From contig JAWWNJ010000077.1 of NCBI GenBank assembly GCA_037176885.1, positions 1,116,001-1,180,000 of the forward strand: a stretch of DNA of 64,000 nt, given 5' to 3'. Made by a program: the position numbers and the translations under genes. The stretch comes from Favolaschia claudopus (Eukaryota; Basidiomycota; Agaricomycetes; Agaricales; Mycenaceae). Below, piece after piece: positions 1-10,189 of the stretch; within the stretch, counting starts at the first letter, position 1; each line of letters starts with the position of its first letter. The notes under the pieces were generated by a model. That model was not told the origin of the DNA and made no database searches. It was given only the letters and a program-made list of their open reading frames with translations.

Positions 1-1
1 T

Positions 2-133
2 GGACTGAGCGAAGAGGATATATGCGAAGCGGCGGAGTTTATACGGGCGTGTTTAGATCTAGACGACGAGAAGAGGAAGACGGCGAAAGAGTTGGTGGGA
101 CATCCTTTTTTGAAGAAGGCGTTCTCTTGCTAG
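2..133 (+). CDS. C-terminal end of a protein kinase (partial at window edge)
   Basis: Forty-three codons in frame 2 end at a TAG at 131-133. They read as kinase subdomain XI: a helix with FIRACLDLDDEKR, the invariant-type Arg, then KTAKELVGHPFLKKAF and a short tail. The pattern of acidic-Asp-x-x-Arg, Thr-Ala and His-Pro-Phe is the normal end of a Ser/Thr kinase domain. The wording is reminiscent of fungal SRPK-like kinases, but the catalytic and activation segments lie left of the window, so the subfamily is a guess. No later exon is needed because the stop comes 10 residues after the HPF motif. Confidence 0.75.
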   Translation, partial: GLSEEDICEAAEFIRACLDLDDEKRKTAKELVGHPFLKKAFSC

Positions 134-399
134 CGTTGGATTAGACTTGAACTCGACGACTGCTCTTATTCCAGGAAAATGTGGTAAAAAGCCCGAACGC
201 GGCGAAACGCCTAGTCGTACCCAGGACGACGGCGACCTGACTCTCAAGCAACCCTCTACCGACTGCTTGTATAGGGGTGTTCAAAGATGGATTCTCCACT
301 AATCGCTGCCGTCGGCGTACAACTTTGAGATTGGGCTCAAGCCTTGAAATTCGAGCGTATTCGGTGTCTAAGACCCAAACCCTCCAGTCTGCGTGTACG

Positions 400-1190
400 G
401 ATGAATCATTAGCTCGAAGCCTCTATGGCACTGTTTACTCAGTGCACCACAAGGTACTCAACCGGACGCTGGCCCTGAAAATCGTTCGAACCGTCGTAAG
501 TTTTGTGTAAGTACCAATGATGCATGTCACTCATTTCAAGAAAGACACAGAGGGCGATGCCACTAACACTTATACCTTTGAAATCGGCGGTGGCTCCAAA
601 GACGTGCATTTTGCCTTTCTTCCCGTGCTTCACCTTCTGATTTAACGGTAGATTTCAATTTTACAGTCCCTCAAGCATCCCCACATCCTCGAAATTGTGT
701 CCATTTTCCGCGCCGGTGGCACCTTCCGATCGACCAGTGAGTACATACGCTCCGCTAACCTAACAAACGCATAGCTCAATACCGTCAGGTATATTCACTG
801 AGTATATGGCGGGTGGCACGCTGTTGGATCGTTTACAAAACGAGTATGACAAGTATCGCGGCACTGGCTCTGTTCGATGCCTTTGTAAGTGAACCGAACC
901 GCACGCACCTCCAGCTCAATGAACGTCTCACTTTCCAGCCGAAATTCGCTGCCACGATATATTTTACCGACTTTGTCAAGCCATGTCGTTACTACATTCA
1001 TAGTCAGCGAATCGTGCACCGAAATCTGAAGCTCGAGGTGCAACAGGATGCCCCTTTTACCCAGACCACCGCCTCATTTTTCGTAGAGTATATTCCTGTC
1101 CAACGACAATTTCCCCTCGTAAAGGTCGCCAGCCTTGGACTCGCAACCCGGCTTCCGGACGTAGTCAGAAGAGTTTTTGAGGGTACCGCG
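400..1190 (+). pseudogene. Relic of a Chk2-like pseudokinase (copy K1)
   Basis: Degenerate relative of the K2 gene at 6137-7573. The glycine-loop/Lys exon (YGTVYSVHHKVLNRTLALK), the HPHILEIVSIFR segment, the hinge (YMAGGTLLDRLQNEYDK), the catalytic loop and the DFG-equivalent region follow one another, separated by intron-like spacers. The first methionine exon of K2 is absent, and the activation-loop, APE and C-lobe exons are missing after about 1190. The catalytic loop reads VHRNLK (Asp to Asn) and the DFG site reads SLG, so even an intact copy would not be expected to phosphorylate. It is convergent with TPR-A. Boundaries are where similarity to K2 fades by eye. Confidence 0.7.
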
Positions 1191-1326
1191 CTCTGTACAC
1201 TATACGGTAGGGTACGGTATGTATGACGAGCGGTCGTCAGTGGAATCTGTGGAATCCAATTTTTTTTAATACTCTGGTCCCTCCATGGAGGTATTACCAT
1301 ACATCACGGTACACATTCCACCAGCG

Positions 1327-4300
1327 TCAAACAATTCTAGCGTACATGACGGCGAGCAGACTGGCAAGTAGAAGGAGCAAAGTCCACCAGATAAAGTCCA
1401 TCAGCGTGCTCCGCATACTCAATCTTATCTCGACCGGTTTGCTCAAGATGTTCGTCAAGGTGCCTTGGATTTTCGTTCCTTTCGCTGCTTCCCCTGTGTT
1501 GGCGATCCTATGATTGTCCATGTCATTTGCCTCTTTGAAACCTGGCTTGTCGGCGCTGTCTCCCGGTGCAACAAATATCAGCGAAGTGTTGCTCTCCGGT
1601 GCCTCTGCGACAACTGTCTGCTCCGCTTCCTCCGCAACGATGCCAGTGGTGACAAGGGCATCCTCAAGTTCAAAATCAGGGTCTCCTGCATCGGCCGAGT
1701 CGTTTACTTCGGCGCTATCCTCACTCGCTGAACCTTCCAGAGCATCGTAATACTGCTCCAGGCCCCACTCCCACCAATCTGCATCTTCGCCGTCCTCCGC
1801 TTCCAGTCGCTCAAAGAGCCACTCTGGCTCAGAGGGCAGCGAGGCAAATCTTAATCTAGCCTCCGCCGCCTCGACGTTGGCAGTAGAGGCACCACTGTTG
1901 TCGCCGCTCTCTGTCAAGTAGCGAGCAAGTTCGTCCAAGGCATCGGCGAAAAACGGAAGGAAGTACGTCTCCCGGTCGACCACCTTGCGCAAGATGTCAA
2001 CGGCGTCTACGCAGGCAGAGATAGCGAGATCTTGGTGCCCAAGCAACCAGAGAATGGATGCAAGATGTCGTAGGCTGCGCGCAAGGGTAGGACGATGACG
2101 TGGGGCTAGCGCAACTAGTTCGAAATATAATATCGTTGCTCGTTGGCTGTTTAAAAGGGCTTCTTCCTTGTCATCGACGGCTAGTAGTCGCAGAGACAGC
2201 GCAAAGAAAGCGGCCCCTCCCACCTCCTGAACTCGGAATGGGAAGTAGAGATAATTCCACATAGGCTCCCAGTATTCTGTGTATAGTGATACCGCCTTCT
2301 GCGCAGAATCGAGACCTTCATATATCCTTCCAACCGCGGCTAGACAATTTGAGTGAATGGTCAGGGAGTGAATCTGCACGCATAGAACTGCTTCTTCTGC
2401 CTCATCTTCGGTGTCGACGTCTCGGCACGCCGTTGCGGCCTTTTCGGCGTGCTCGAGTGCTTTTGCGTGTTCTCCTATCTGTCCCCAAGCGGATGCGAGT
2501 TGCGGAAGAAGAAAATAAAGATCAAGATTGAAGGGGCGCCCTTTAATCCAAAATTTTCGAATACCTTCCGCCACTCCCGTCCTCAAAAGTTGAAGAGCTT
2601 CCTTGTGCCGTCCTACGCGTTGGAGTATGCGCGCCTTCAACATCCATAGAATTAGATACCACGAATTGGGAACAAGGTCACCAGATTCCAAAATTCTCGA
2701 TCGCTTCCGTTTGACGAGATCGACTGCGTCGGAAAAACGTGCTGTGTCGCAAAGAAGGATAACCCACAGCGCCAGAAACACTCGTAACCATATAACAGCA
2801 CGAGGGTGAGCATCGGATTGAAGTTCCAGATATGCCACAAGTTCCTGGAATAATGAGATTCCCTCGTCGACTACCCCGAGCCTCGCTGCGTGTTGGCAAA
2901 CATGCCGGAAATACTCAGCAAAAGAGATTTCCCACTTTTCAAAGTTCAGGGTGGCATGGACTACTTGGGTGCTTGTGCCTTTGACAGCGTCTACCAATAC
3001 TGGCATTATGTGCTCAGCTGGCAAAAGGTGCGGAATGACTGGGCAGGTGATGTAGAGGAGCCGAAATAAGACGAGACTGTCGAAGACAGGACTTTGTACC
3101 ACGACTCGAAGCACCTCGATTGCCTGAGGGAAATGGGCAACAATAATGTTTTGGATTAAGGGAACCGTGCAATGTTCCTGGGCCCGTGCCTCCGCAAAAA
3201 ATAAACGCACCGCGTCTACCAATACACTCGAGTCAATCGGAATGGATGCGGCTATGTCTAGTGCAGGCGGTGCGGCATCATGCGTGGGCTCCAGAAAGAG
3301 GCGGAGTTGTTCCGTAGAATGGTAGGAATGCGGCGGTTGCTGCTGTGAATGATAGGCGAAGGCATGAAGAACGCGGAGAAATCCGGATGAATATTGCTTT
3401 GGGTAGATGCAGGCCAGTTTGCGGAATAGATCCACACAATCTGAAAGCATGGAAAGCGAAAGGCGGCCGTCCTCCGCAACTTTGCAGATGACGTCTAAGA
3501 ACGAATCAATGTACTGTCCCCAATAATCAGGATCATAACCGCAGATTGGAAGACTGCATGCAGTCCGGAAAGCTTCCAGGAAAGTCTCGTATGAATCGAG
3601 GGGGTGATCAAGACAAGACAGAACTTTTGCGAGGACGAAAGACGCCTCACAAAAGATGTCTGCGTTGCGTCGCTCGCAGTCTGTCAATGGGGTTCCTCTC
3701 GAGACAATAGACTCAGCCAGAGCTTTTGCCATTGGACGAGCCAATGATATAGCATCTTGGGCTGCGCATAACATAGCTGTTTTGTCCTCCTTTGCAAGAA
3801 GATTCTTTGCATGGATGACCATTGCACGCAAGTAGCCGATCCGGTTGTCCGCCTCCGGCGACAAGTGTGATACTTCAACCCAGAGTGCCAACGACTGTTG
3901 ACTAAAATCAACGGCTACGTCGAGCTCGAATTGACGGCAATGTGCTCGGGAAATGTCGCCCAACACATCTGCAATGCGTGGCAAGGCCCCAACATTACAG
4001 CCCCTCTTCGCCATATAGCGAAGGATGTCGATTTCGAAGTGACCCCACACGATTTCTTCTGAATGCAGTCCAGCGAATGTGAAACACATTGGAAGGTTGT
4101 TCATTGCTTTCATTAGCAGGTCCAGTAACGATGCATGATCCCGGGAATGAATTGCGACAACAATTCCGAGAATGTGGGAGAGTGCATGCGAAGGGGTGGC
4201 CTCGGAAGGCTCGACCAAGACGAAAGATAATGTGTCGTATTCCCAGCTTTCGACGAGCGACAAATCTCCGCAGACGAGTAACGGCTTGACTGAGTTGATG

Positions 4301-5155
4301 AGCGAGTGCAATTGCGCAGACATATATTGATATTCCAGGCTTTGGAAAGAGGAATCCTGGCTGAGATGAGCCTTAATCGGTTGCTTGTTCGACACACTTA
4401 CAGCTGATATGTTCTCGACCGTTTCCCTCAATTTGTGCTGCCCAAATTCGGCCTCCAGCAGGATACGCGCCATCAGCCCTTCTAGCCGACGAGCTTTCAC
4501 CTGATTTTCTACATTGTCCACAATGAGTGTTTGTTCAATCCGCAGAGTTGTGCGTGCAATCCCAGCCGCTACACGTTCAGTCCGCGCAGTTGAAAAGGCC
4601 TGCATACGGGGTTCCAAGATGAGGGAGGAAGTGCATTTGCTCATAGGACTTACAGTGAATTGGAGTAAGCATTGGTTCGCGCGTTCTCGCAATCGAGCTA
4701 TTTTCTTTTCTAAATCATCGCGCTTTCTCCAAGCTTTCAAATGAGACGGAATGCCTCGAAAACCAGGGAGCTGTATTGGAGAGATCTTGAGACATTTGGA
4801 ATGCACATATAGCATCTCGCTGACTCGTCACAGTGAGAAGCACAGAGGACCGGTTCTAAAAGGACCTTACGACTTGAGACTTTCAAGCGCCTCCAACAAT
4901 TCCGGTCCACGGAACGCCCATTCCTTGCCGCGAGTGAGACTTGCGAGGTCGTACAGAGTGCGTACAATGTCCTGTGCAAGCTCTCTGATCTGCCGTCGAT
5001 TTTCGCTGACCTACGACCTATTCAGTGCACGTTCACAGCGTCAGAAGCTGATGTACCTTTTCTATGGAGCTGCGAATGCCTTCACTCTGGTCTATAAGAT
5101 CCTTGATGAAAGCCCCGAGCGTAATGATAGTGGTAGTGACGGTCACTGGATCCAT
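1327..5155 (-). CDS. TPR-A: helical-bundle/TPR protein with C-terminal membrane anchor
   Basis: Five exons: 5155-5057, 5010-4871, 4819-4654, 4599-4402, 4356-1327, giving about 1210 residues. The start is MDPVTVTTTIITLGAFIKDL, matched in four paralogues. Residues 1-200 form an amphipathic helical bundle with the layout of MLKL-N-terminal/HeLo-like domains of fungal cell-death proteins. A long TPR-type region follows (for example EALQLLRTGV, KALEHAEKAA, LAPRHRPTLARSLRHLASIL), then an acidic linker with PEWLFERLEAEDGEDADWWE, and a last hydrophobic helix (DFIWWTLLLLLASLLAVMYA) ending five residues later, as in tail-anchored proteins. No Walker A motif was seen. Introns 3 (54 nt) and 4 (45 nt) are stop-free multiples of three, so their retention would keep the frame. 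It is head-to-head with K2. The role is unknown; a receptor or executioner in non-self response is inference. Confidence 0.9.
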
Positions 5156-6136
5156 TGCAGCAGGGAGGGAGGGGAGGGGAAAGATACGGCGTAGGACACT
5201 GGACAGAGACTGAATTCATACAATCTCGCGTCGGATCACCACCCAAATACATGGCGATGAAAAACCTGTATAATTCACCGCCTTCGACCGCCAGCGCTTG
5301 CTGACCATGCTGGTGATCCCCGCAGAATTCTCGTATAGTTGGTCCTGGGGTTGTTGAATTGGTAACAACAGTGTCCCACAACAGTTGGATTCGGAACCAC
5401 TGATACAGCCAAGGCCTTGGGGACAGCTGAATATTCCGGCAACGATAGTATGAATTCGGATTAATGGAAGGGGCACAGCGGAGGCAATCGAGAGCAATTC
5501 ATCGAGAAGTACCAAATAGTTGAGTAGTTGCAGTGTAAGAGTAGTGTACAGTAACATAAGCGGCCAGACTCGGAGCGAAGCCTGAGACACGTGTGCTCTT
5601 TTAAGCTCGACTCTTGACTCTTTCCACACCAACTTCGAATACGCGACCTCGATTTTGCTCAGACAGTACTCCTTGGGAATTGTTCACACCGCTGAGCGGT
5701 TCAATGCTCTATGCGGCGTGCGCTAGACGAAAGATTAGAATAATTCCATGCGCTTGGCGGCCCGAGAGTCTATACATGTCGAGACGCTCCCTCGGGGCCG
5801 CTTCACCAGAGAACCAACTCAAAATAATGAGCAATTCATATCCTTGATGCAGACCCTTCACCGCAGATTTGGAGACTCCATACCTTTTCTCGTACAGCCT
5901 GCATCGCTCCTCCTTGCGCTCGTCAACCTGTCGTGCTTCGAAATTTAGGACAAAAGGGAAGAAATCAACTCTTCGCGCTCCATATATATTCAATTCTCAA
6001 ACGAAAAATCTTTCCATTGGCTTCTTTCCGTTGACCTGCCTAAACAAGGCATGATTGATTTTTCAAAGCGGGAAGCCAAAGCGCCCATTGTCCTGTCGAC
6101 GCTTTGGCCCAAACTCGCACACCTACTCCCTCTGCC
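5156..6136. other. Divergent intergenic region between TPR-A and pseudokinase K2
   Basis: This 981-bp region presumably carries both promoters. No convincing gene is seen; a minus-strand open frame at 5216-5632 has no recognisable features and no conserved counterpart beside TPR-B. The last 200 bp before the K2 start resemble the sequence upstream of K3, which shows that the duplication includes the kinase promoter. Confidence 0.5.
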
Positions 6137-7573
6137 ATGGATCTCGCCTCTATCCCCCAGTTCGAATTCGAAATGCCACCCCCGATGAGACCTACCGCAG
6201 CCGAAGCCAAGGCAATGCTTCTTGTTCTGGGTGAAATCGACCCAGCATGCACCAATTTTCATCTTATCACTGAAAACGCCTATGGAACTGTTTACCGAGT
6301 GCATCACAAGGTCCTCAACCGGACGCTGGCCCTCAAAATCGTTCGAACCGTCGTAAGTTTTGTGTACGTACTGATGATACCTGCCACTCATTCAAATCGC
6401 CGTTTAGCAAGATGCAGAGGGCAATGCCACCAACATCTATACCTCTGAAATTGGTGGTGGCCCTAAAGATGTGAGTTTTGCCTTTCCTCGCGTGCTTCAC
6501 CCTCTAATTTAGCGGCAGTTTTCAATTCTACAATCCCTTAGGCATCCCCACATCCTCGAAATTGTGTCCATTTTCCGCGGGGGCACCTTCCGATCGACCA
6601 GTGAGTTCGCTCCGCTAACGTATCCAACACAAGGCTCAATACCGTCAGGCATATTCACCGAGTATATGGCGGGTGGCACGCTGCTGGATCGTTTACAAAA
6701 CGAGTACGATAAGCAGCGCGGTGCGGGCCCTGTTCGAGGTTTTTGTAAGTGACCCGCAGGCATCTCCAGCTCGACATTCATGAACGTTTCTCACTCTTCA
6801 GCGGAAATTCGATGCCGCGATATATTCTATCAGCTATGTCAAGCCATGTCTTACATCCATAGTCAGCGAATCGTCCATCGAAACCTGAAGCTCGAGGTGC
6901 GAGACGCTGTCCCTTGTACCCATATCACCACCTCATTATCGTAGAATATATTCTTGTCCGAGGACAATTTCCCCCTCGTGAAGGTCGCTGGATTCGGACT
7001 CGCCACTCGGCTTCCCGACGATGGTCAGGGGTGTCTGTCTGTACGTCGACTCTATTCGCCTCTCCGTGACACGTTTTTCTTGAACAATTTCTCCAGGAGC
7101 TTCGCGGCTCACTCGATTACATGTCGCCCGAAATGTTGCGGCAGCCTCCGCCCGGCTACGACTGTCGGACGGACAGCTGGAGCGCAGCCGTTATTCTCAT
7201 CGAAATGTATGTGCCTTGCCAAACAGTTGATACCACTGATCTCCTCCCCACTAACAGGCTGCTACTCGAAAACGCGTACGTCGTGGGACGCATTTTCCCT
7301 GAAACTGAAACTCCGGCGTTCCGATGGGACGATCTTCGTGAGAGTGCGCGGCTCAGTGAAAATGGTGCGGCGATCGTTTTGCTTGCTCATGATCACGATT
7401 CTTCTTCTTCAGATTGATGCTAATTCGTCTTTGCGACTCTAGGATTCGATATCCTCCACAAGCTGCTCAATCCCGATCCCAACCTCCGATATACTTTGGC
7501 CGATGCCCTTCGGCACCAGTGGCTGGTCTACCATCGGCCCATGTATCCTAATATAATCTATCCGCAGGCCTAG
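6137..7573 (+). CDS. Chk2-derived pseudokinase K2 (most complete copy, possibly decaying)
   Basis: Multi-exon gene starting MDLASIPQFEFEMPPPMRP and ending PNIIYPQA. Recognisable kinase pieces in order are a reduced glycine loop (ENAYGTVYRV), the ATP-lysine strand (LALKIV), HPHILEIVSIFRGG, the hinge (FTEYMAGGTLLDRLQNEYDK), IVHRNLK, KVAGFGLATRLPDDGQG, SLDYMSPEMLRQPPPGYD with CRTDSWSAAVILIEM, and a C-lobe end (NPDPNLRYTLADALRHQWL). The HRD Asp is Asn and DFG is GFG, so it is a predicted pseudokinase. The C-lobe and hinge most resemble the FHA kinases in this window, suggesting descent from a Chk2-like kinase that lost its FHA domain. The splice acceptor before the HPHILE exon is ACAA at 6530-6533, where K1 and K3 have ACAG; the next AG shifts frame, so normal splicing may be broken. 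Confidence 0.6.
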
Positions 7574-7719
7574 GTAATACATACATCAGCTAACGAAGTC
7601 ACAGAATGCAGCAGCATATAATACGAAGACAGAATCTATCTCTTGTATACATGTACAATATCATCTACTCAATTGCCATCGCCTTCAATTTCGACAGTCC
7701 AGAGATGCATGAACACGAG

Positions 7720-9318
7720 TCATACATGGTCGCGTAGCCCCTCCCATGGCGAAAAATTAGGACGGAGCGGCTCTGGGGGATCATGATACTGAAGAGAGAC
7801 TTCAAGACCAGCCGCTATGAATGGCAACAAGTTCGGAAGAATATCGACTTGTTTGTCTCGTGATAACCTGGCATGAACACGCCTCAGAATCGGCACCCGT
7901 GAAACAATGAAGCGCCAGAGCGCGTCGTCGGATATGAGTAAGTAGCCTTCCACGATGAATTCTCGCAGCGCTGGACATGCAGCTGGACGATCTGCGGAGG
8001 CTTCAAAGACCTGCAAGACATTGTTGTTGTCGAGGCTTCCCTCTCCCCAACCACACATTGCGACCATCTTCAAACGCTGGACAGTAGATGGCAGACATCT
8101 GCTGAAGTCCATGAAAGAAGATTTAGAAAATATGTCGGCTGAAATGACGATCGATCGTAGCTGTGGGCAGCGGCCCAACGCGGAGGCGATACCTTGAATG
8201 TTATCGGGATCTTCCCTATCTTGAGAACCCAGAAGAGAGAATTCTTCCAGCTCGGGGTGTGAAAAGTGTGTCAACAAGCACTCGGAGATGCGAAGTGGTG
8301 CTTTATGGCACTCCAACTCGAGGACACGGAGCAGAGTAGACTGAATAAGGACATTCGTCGGCAAAACTTGGAAGTGCGGGAAGCCCTGTACGAGAAGCTG
8401 GCATCTCTTTAATGCGTGACATCTAGAAAGTATGTCCAGCGCCATTTCACAGGTGAGGACCTGCTGGGTGTTCCAGAACGAAGGTTTCAGCGACAAGTGT
8501 GTCAAGGAGTTCCACCGCAGAGGCAAACTCGACGCAATGACGCTGAGACCCGCGAACTCGAATTGCGAAAGACTGCGAGCGTGAAGGATGCCAGAAGGCG
8601 ACCAAGTGAATTCAGGGTTGATCTCATAAATTGACAGACTCAAAGATCTGAGCAGAGGTACGTCGTCTTCTGACAACCCCGATAATGTTTTGTACCCCGG
8701 GGAAGAGATAGACAGACTGATATCACGCCATCGTGAAGCGTACGGAACGAGAAGATCCAGCACATCGTCCTGGGCTGACATTAAGTGTGGATAGATGATG
8801 CGTTCCACAGAGATCGAGAGCGGACGGTTTCCAGATCGCCTCAGCCACGCAGAAGCAACCTCCAAGCGCTGCGCTACTTTGAAGGCGCATACGTCGCGAG
8901 AAGCTGGAGAAGAGACATCAGGTGTTGGCAAAACAATATGAAGCAAGGACCAAAGCTGCGCAATTGAGAATGCGAGACCCTTCCATGAGCTGCACACTCG
9001 ACCGAGCAGCACAGGTGCCTCTTGAGCGCTCATGACGCAGTTGCGGTGAGTAGGCAGACACGCTATGAAGATCTGCTCGAGTACGTCGAGGGGCATTCGG
9101 CGAATGGGGGCCATTAGGGCGTTGTGACGCTCGATGTATGTATCGAGCGAGTCGCGCTCCTCGACGAGTCCATCCAGTTTTTGACGCAAAGACAGGATTT
9201 CACTTTCCAATTTCGCCAACCGCAGTTTGGGTTCCACTAGAAGCTCCTTCAGTTCAAGGATTTCATCGTCACTGGCACAGTAATTTGTGTGCAATCGAGA
9301 GGCGAACGGAGACTGCAT
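7720..9318 (-). CDS. F-box-1: coiled-coil F-box/LRR-type protein
   Basis: A 532-residue single-exon frame. It begins MQSPFASRLHTNYCASDDEI, then a heptad coiled coil (about 22-62), then an F-box (about 70-115: MAPIRRMPLDVLEQIFIACLP ... VCSSWKGLA) and irregular leucine-rich repeats to the end (LRSLSLSI, LRVLELECH, LEEFSLLGS, LRSIVISA, LREFIVEG). The family norm is substrate choice for an SCF ubiquitin ligase through Skp1 binding by the F-box. The gene is intact, but the conserved promoter found upstream of its paralogues is about 4 kb away, beyond a MITE and a MULE. A TATATAAAG lies on the minus strand at 9341-9349, only 23-31 bp before the ATG. It is convergent with K2. Confidence 0.88.
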   Translation of the reverse strand: MQSPFASRLHTNYCASDDEILELKELLVEPKLRLAKLESEILSLRQKLDGLVEERDSLDTYIERHNALMAPIRRMPLDVLEQIFIACLPTHRNCVMSAQEAPVLLGRVCSSWKGLAFSIAQLWSLLHIVLPTPDVSSPASRDVCAFKVAQRLEVASAWLRRSGNRPLSISVERIIYPHLMSAQDDVLDLLVPYASRWRDISLSISSPGYKTLSGLSEDDVPLLRSLSLSIYEINPEFTWSPSGILHARSLSQFEFAGLSVIASSLPLRWNSLTHLSLKPSFWNTQQVLTCEMALDILSRCHALKRCQLLVQGFPHFQVLPTNVLIQSTLLRVLELECHKAPLRISECLLTHFSHPELEEFSLLGSQDREDPDNIQGIASALGRCPQLRSIVISADIFSKSSFMDFSRCLPSTVQRLKMVAMCGWGEGSLDNNNVLQVFEASADRPAACPALREFIVEGYLLISDDALWRFIVSRVPILRRVHARLSRDKQVDILPNLLPFIAAGLEVSLQYHDPPEPLRPNFSPWEGLRDHV

Positions 9319-9375
9319 GAAATCTAGTCTCGTAACAAGACTTTATATACTCTTTTGAAGATAGTCGTTCAAACG

Positions 9376-9764
9376 TAGACCGGTAACCGATCTCTCGTAT
9401 GAAGACAATCGTTCATAGAGAGACCGGTCGATCTAGGATTTATTTACCGGGATGCCAGAGACGTCACGTTTCTATCATGTCATCTTGCTTACATGATACC
9501 TCTCTCTTTCTAATTGTGCCCTTTTGGCTGTCGCGAAGGTGTGATATCCTTTGAGAAACTGCATATCCTAGAGTACAAACATTGCATGGCGCAGGAGGCC
9601 CGTCAAACCGATGAAATTGGAAAGAGAGAGGTGTCGTGTAAGCAAGATGACAGTAATACACGTGCCAGAAACGTGACGTCTCTGGCATCCCGGTAAATAA
9701 ATCCCAGATCGACCGGTCTCTCTATGAACGATTGTCTTCATACGAGAGATCGGTTACCGGTCTA
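9376..9764. mobile_element. 389-bp Mutator-type MITE with long inverted repeats and 9-bp target duplication
   Basis: The ends are near-perfect inverted copies: TAGACCGGTAACCGATCTCT at 9376 and its complement ending at 9764. The arms run about 140-150 bp each, to the shared CTTGCTTAC...CCTCTCTCTTTC stretch, with a short unique centre. GTTCAAACG lies directly outside both ends (9367-9375 and 9765-9773), a 9-bp target duplication as produced by Mutator-like transposases. Small open frames inside are by-products of the arms. It has no coding capacity, so it is non-autonomous. Confidence 0.9.
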
Positions 9765-9802
9765 GTTCAAACGTATATAAAGTCTTGGATTTGTCGGGGG
9801 GT

Positions 9803-10051
9803 CACACTGAGGAGCGACATCCATAGTTCCCACAGCTAGCTCCCCTTCACTGCGTTCCGGGGTCGGCTAAACTTAGAATTTTGGGGTATTTTTAGCTGGT
9901 GACACCCGACTGTTAGCTGAGCGTAGCCGGCTGAACGAAGGCTGTTCAGGCGCCTAGGCTCACCTAGACCTCGGGTTCTTTCAGCTAAAAATGGCCAGTG
10001 TAGCCGACGTCGGAACGCAGTGCTTGCTCAACCCCTCCCTGACACACCACG
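9803..10051 (+). repeat. Left terminal inverted repeat of the MULE, interrupted
   Basis: The blocks CTGAGGAGCGACAT, AGTTCCCACAGCT and CTCAACCCCTCCCTGACACA (then CCACGTGACTCACGT) match the right repeat. Between the second and third block lie about 190 bp that the right repeat lacks, most of it the nested element at 9848-10022. Confidence 0.75.
9848..10022. mobile_element. 175-bp CACTG-ended mini-element nested in the MULE terminal repeat
   Basis: The ends are inverted copies: CACTGCGTTCCG at 9848-9859 and CGGAACGCAGTG at 10011-10022. The similarity extends inward through GTCGGCTA on both sides. CTT directly flanks both ends (9845-9847 and 10023-10025), consistent with a 3-bp target duplication. 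CACTR-type ends plus a 3-bp duplication fit a non-autonomous CACTA-like element. It is too short to code. Confidence 0.6.
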
Positions 10052-10189
10052 TGACTCACGTGCCCGTGTGACATTCAGCCTCTAACACTTCTCTTCAAGC
10101 CCTGTATCGATGATTTTGTGTGTTTAGACGCGTTTTAGGGTACAAAGAGGACACTTAGTTGTAGCTTGAAGTGCAAATTAATTTATAAG

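Noticed and set aside
5216..5632. Minus-strand 138-codon frame between TPR-A and K2
   Set aside because: No ATG start, no domain, no counterpart in the TPR-B/K3 spacer.
9464..9696. Two short frames sharing KREVSCKQDD
   Set aside because: Products of the two inverted arms of the MITE, not genes.
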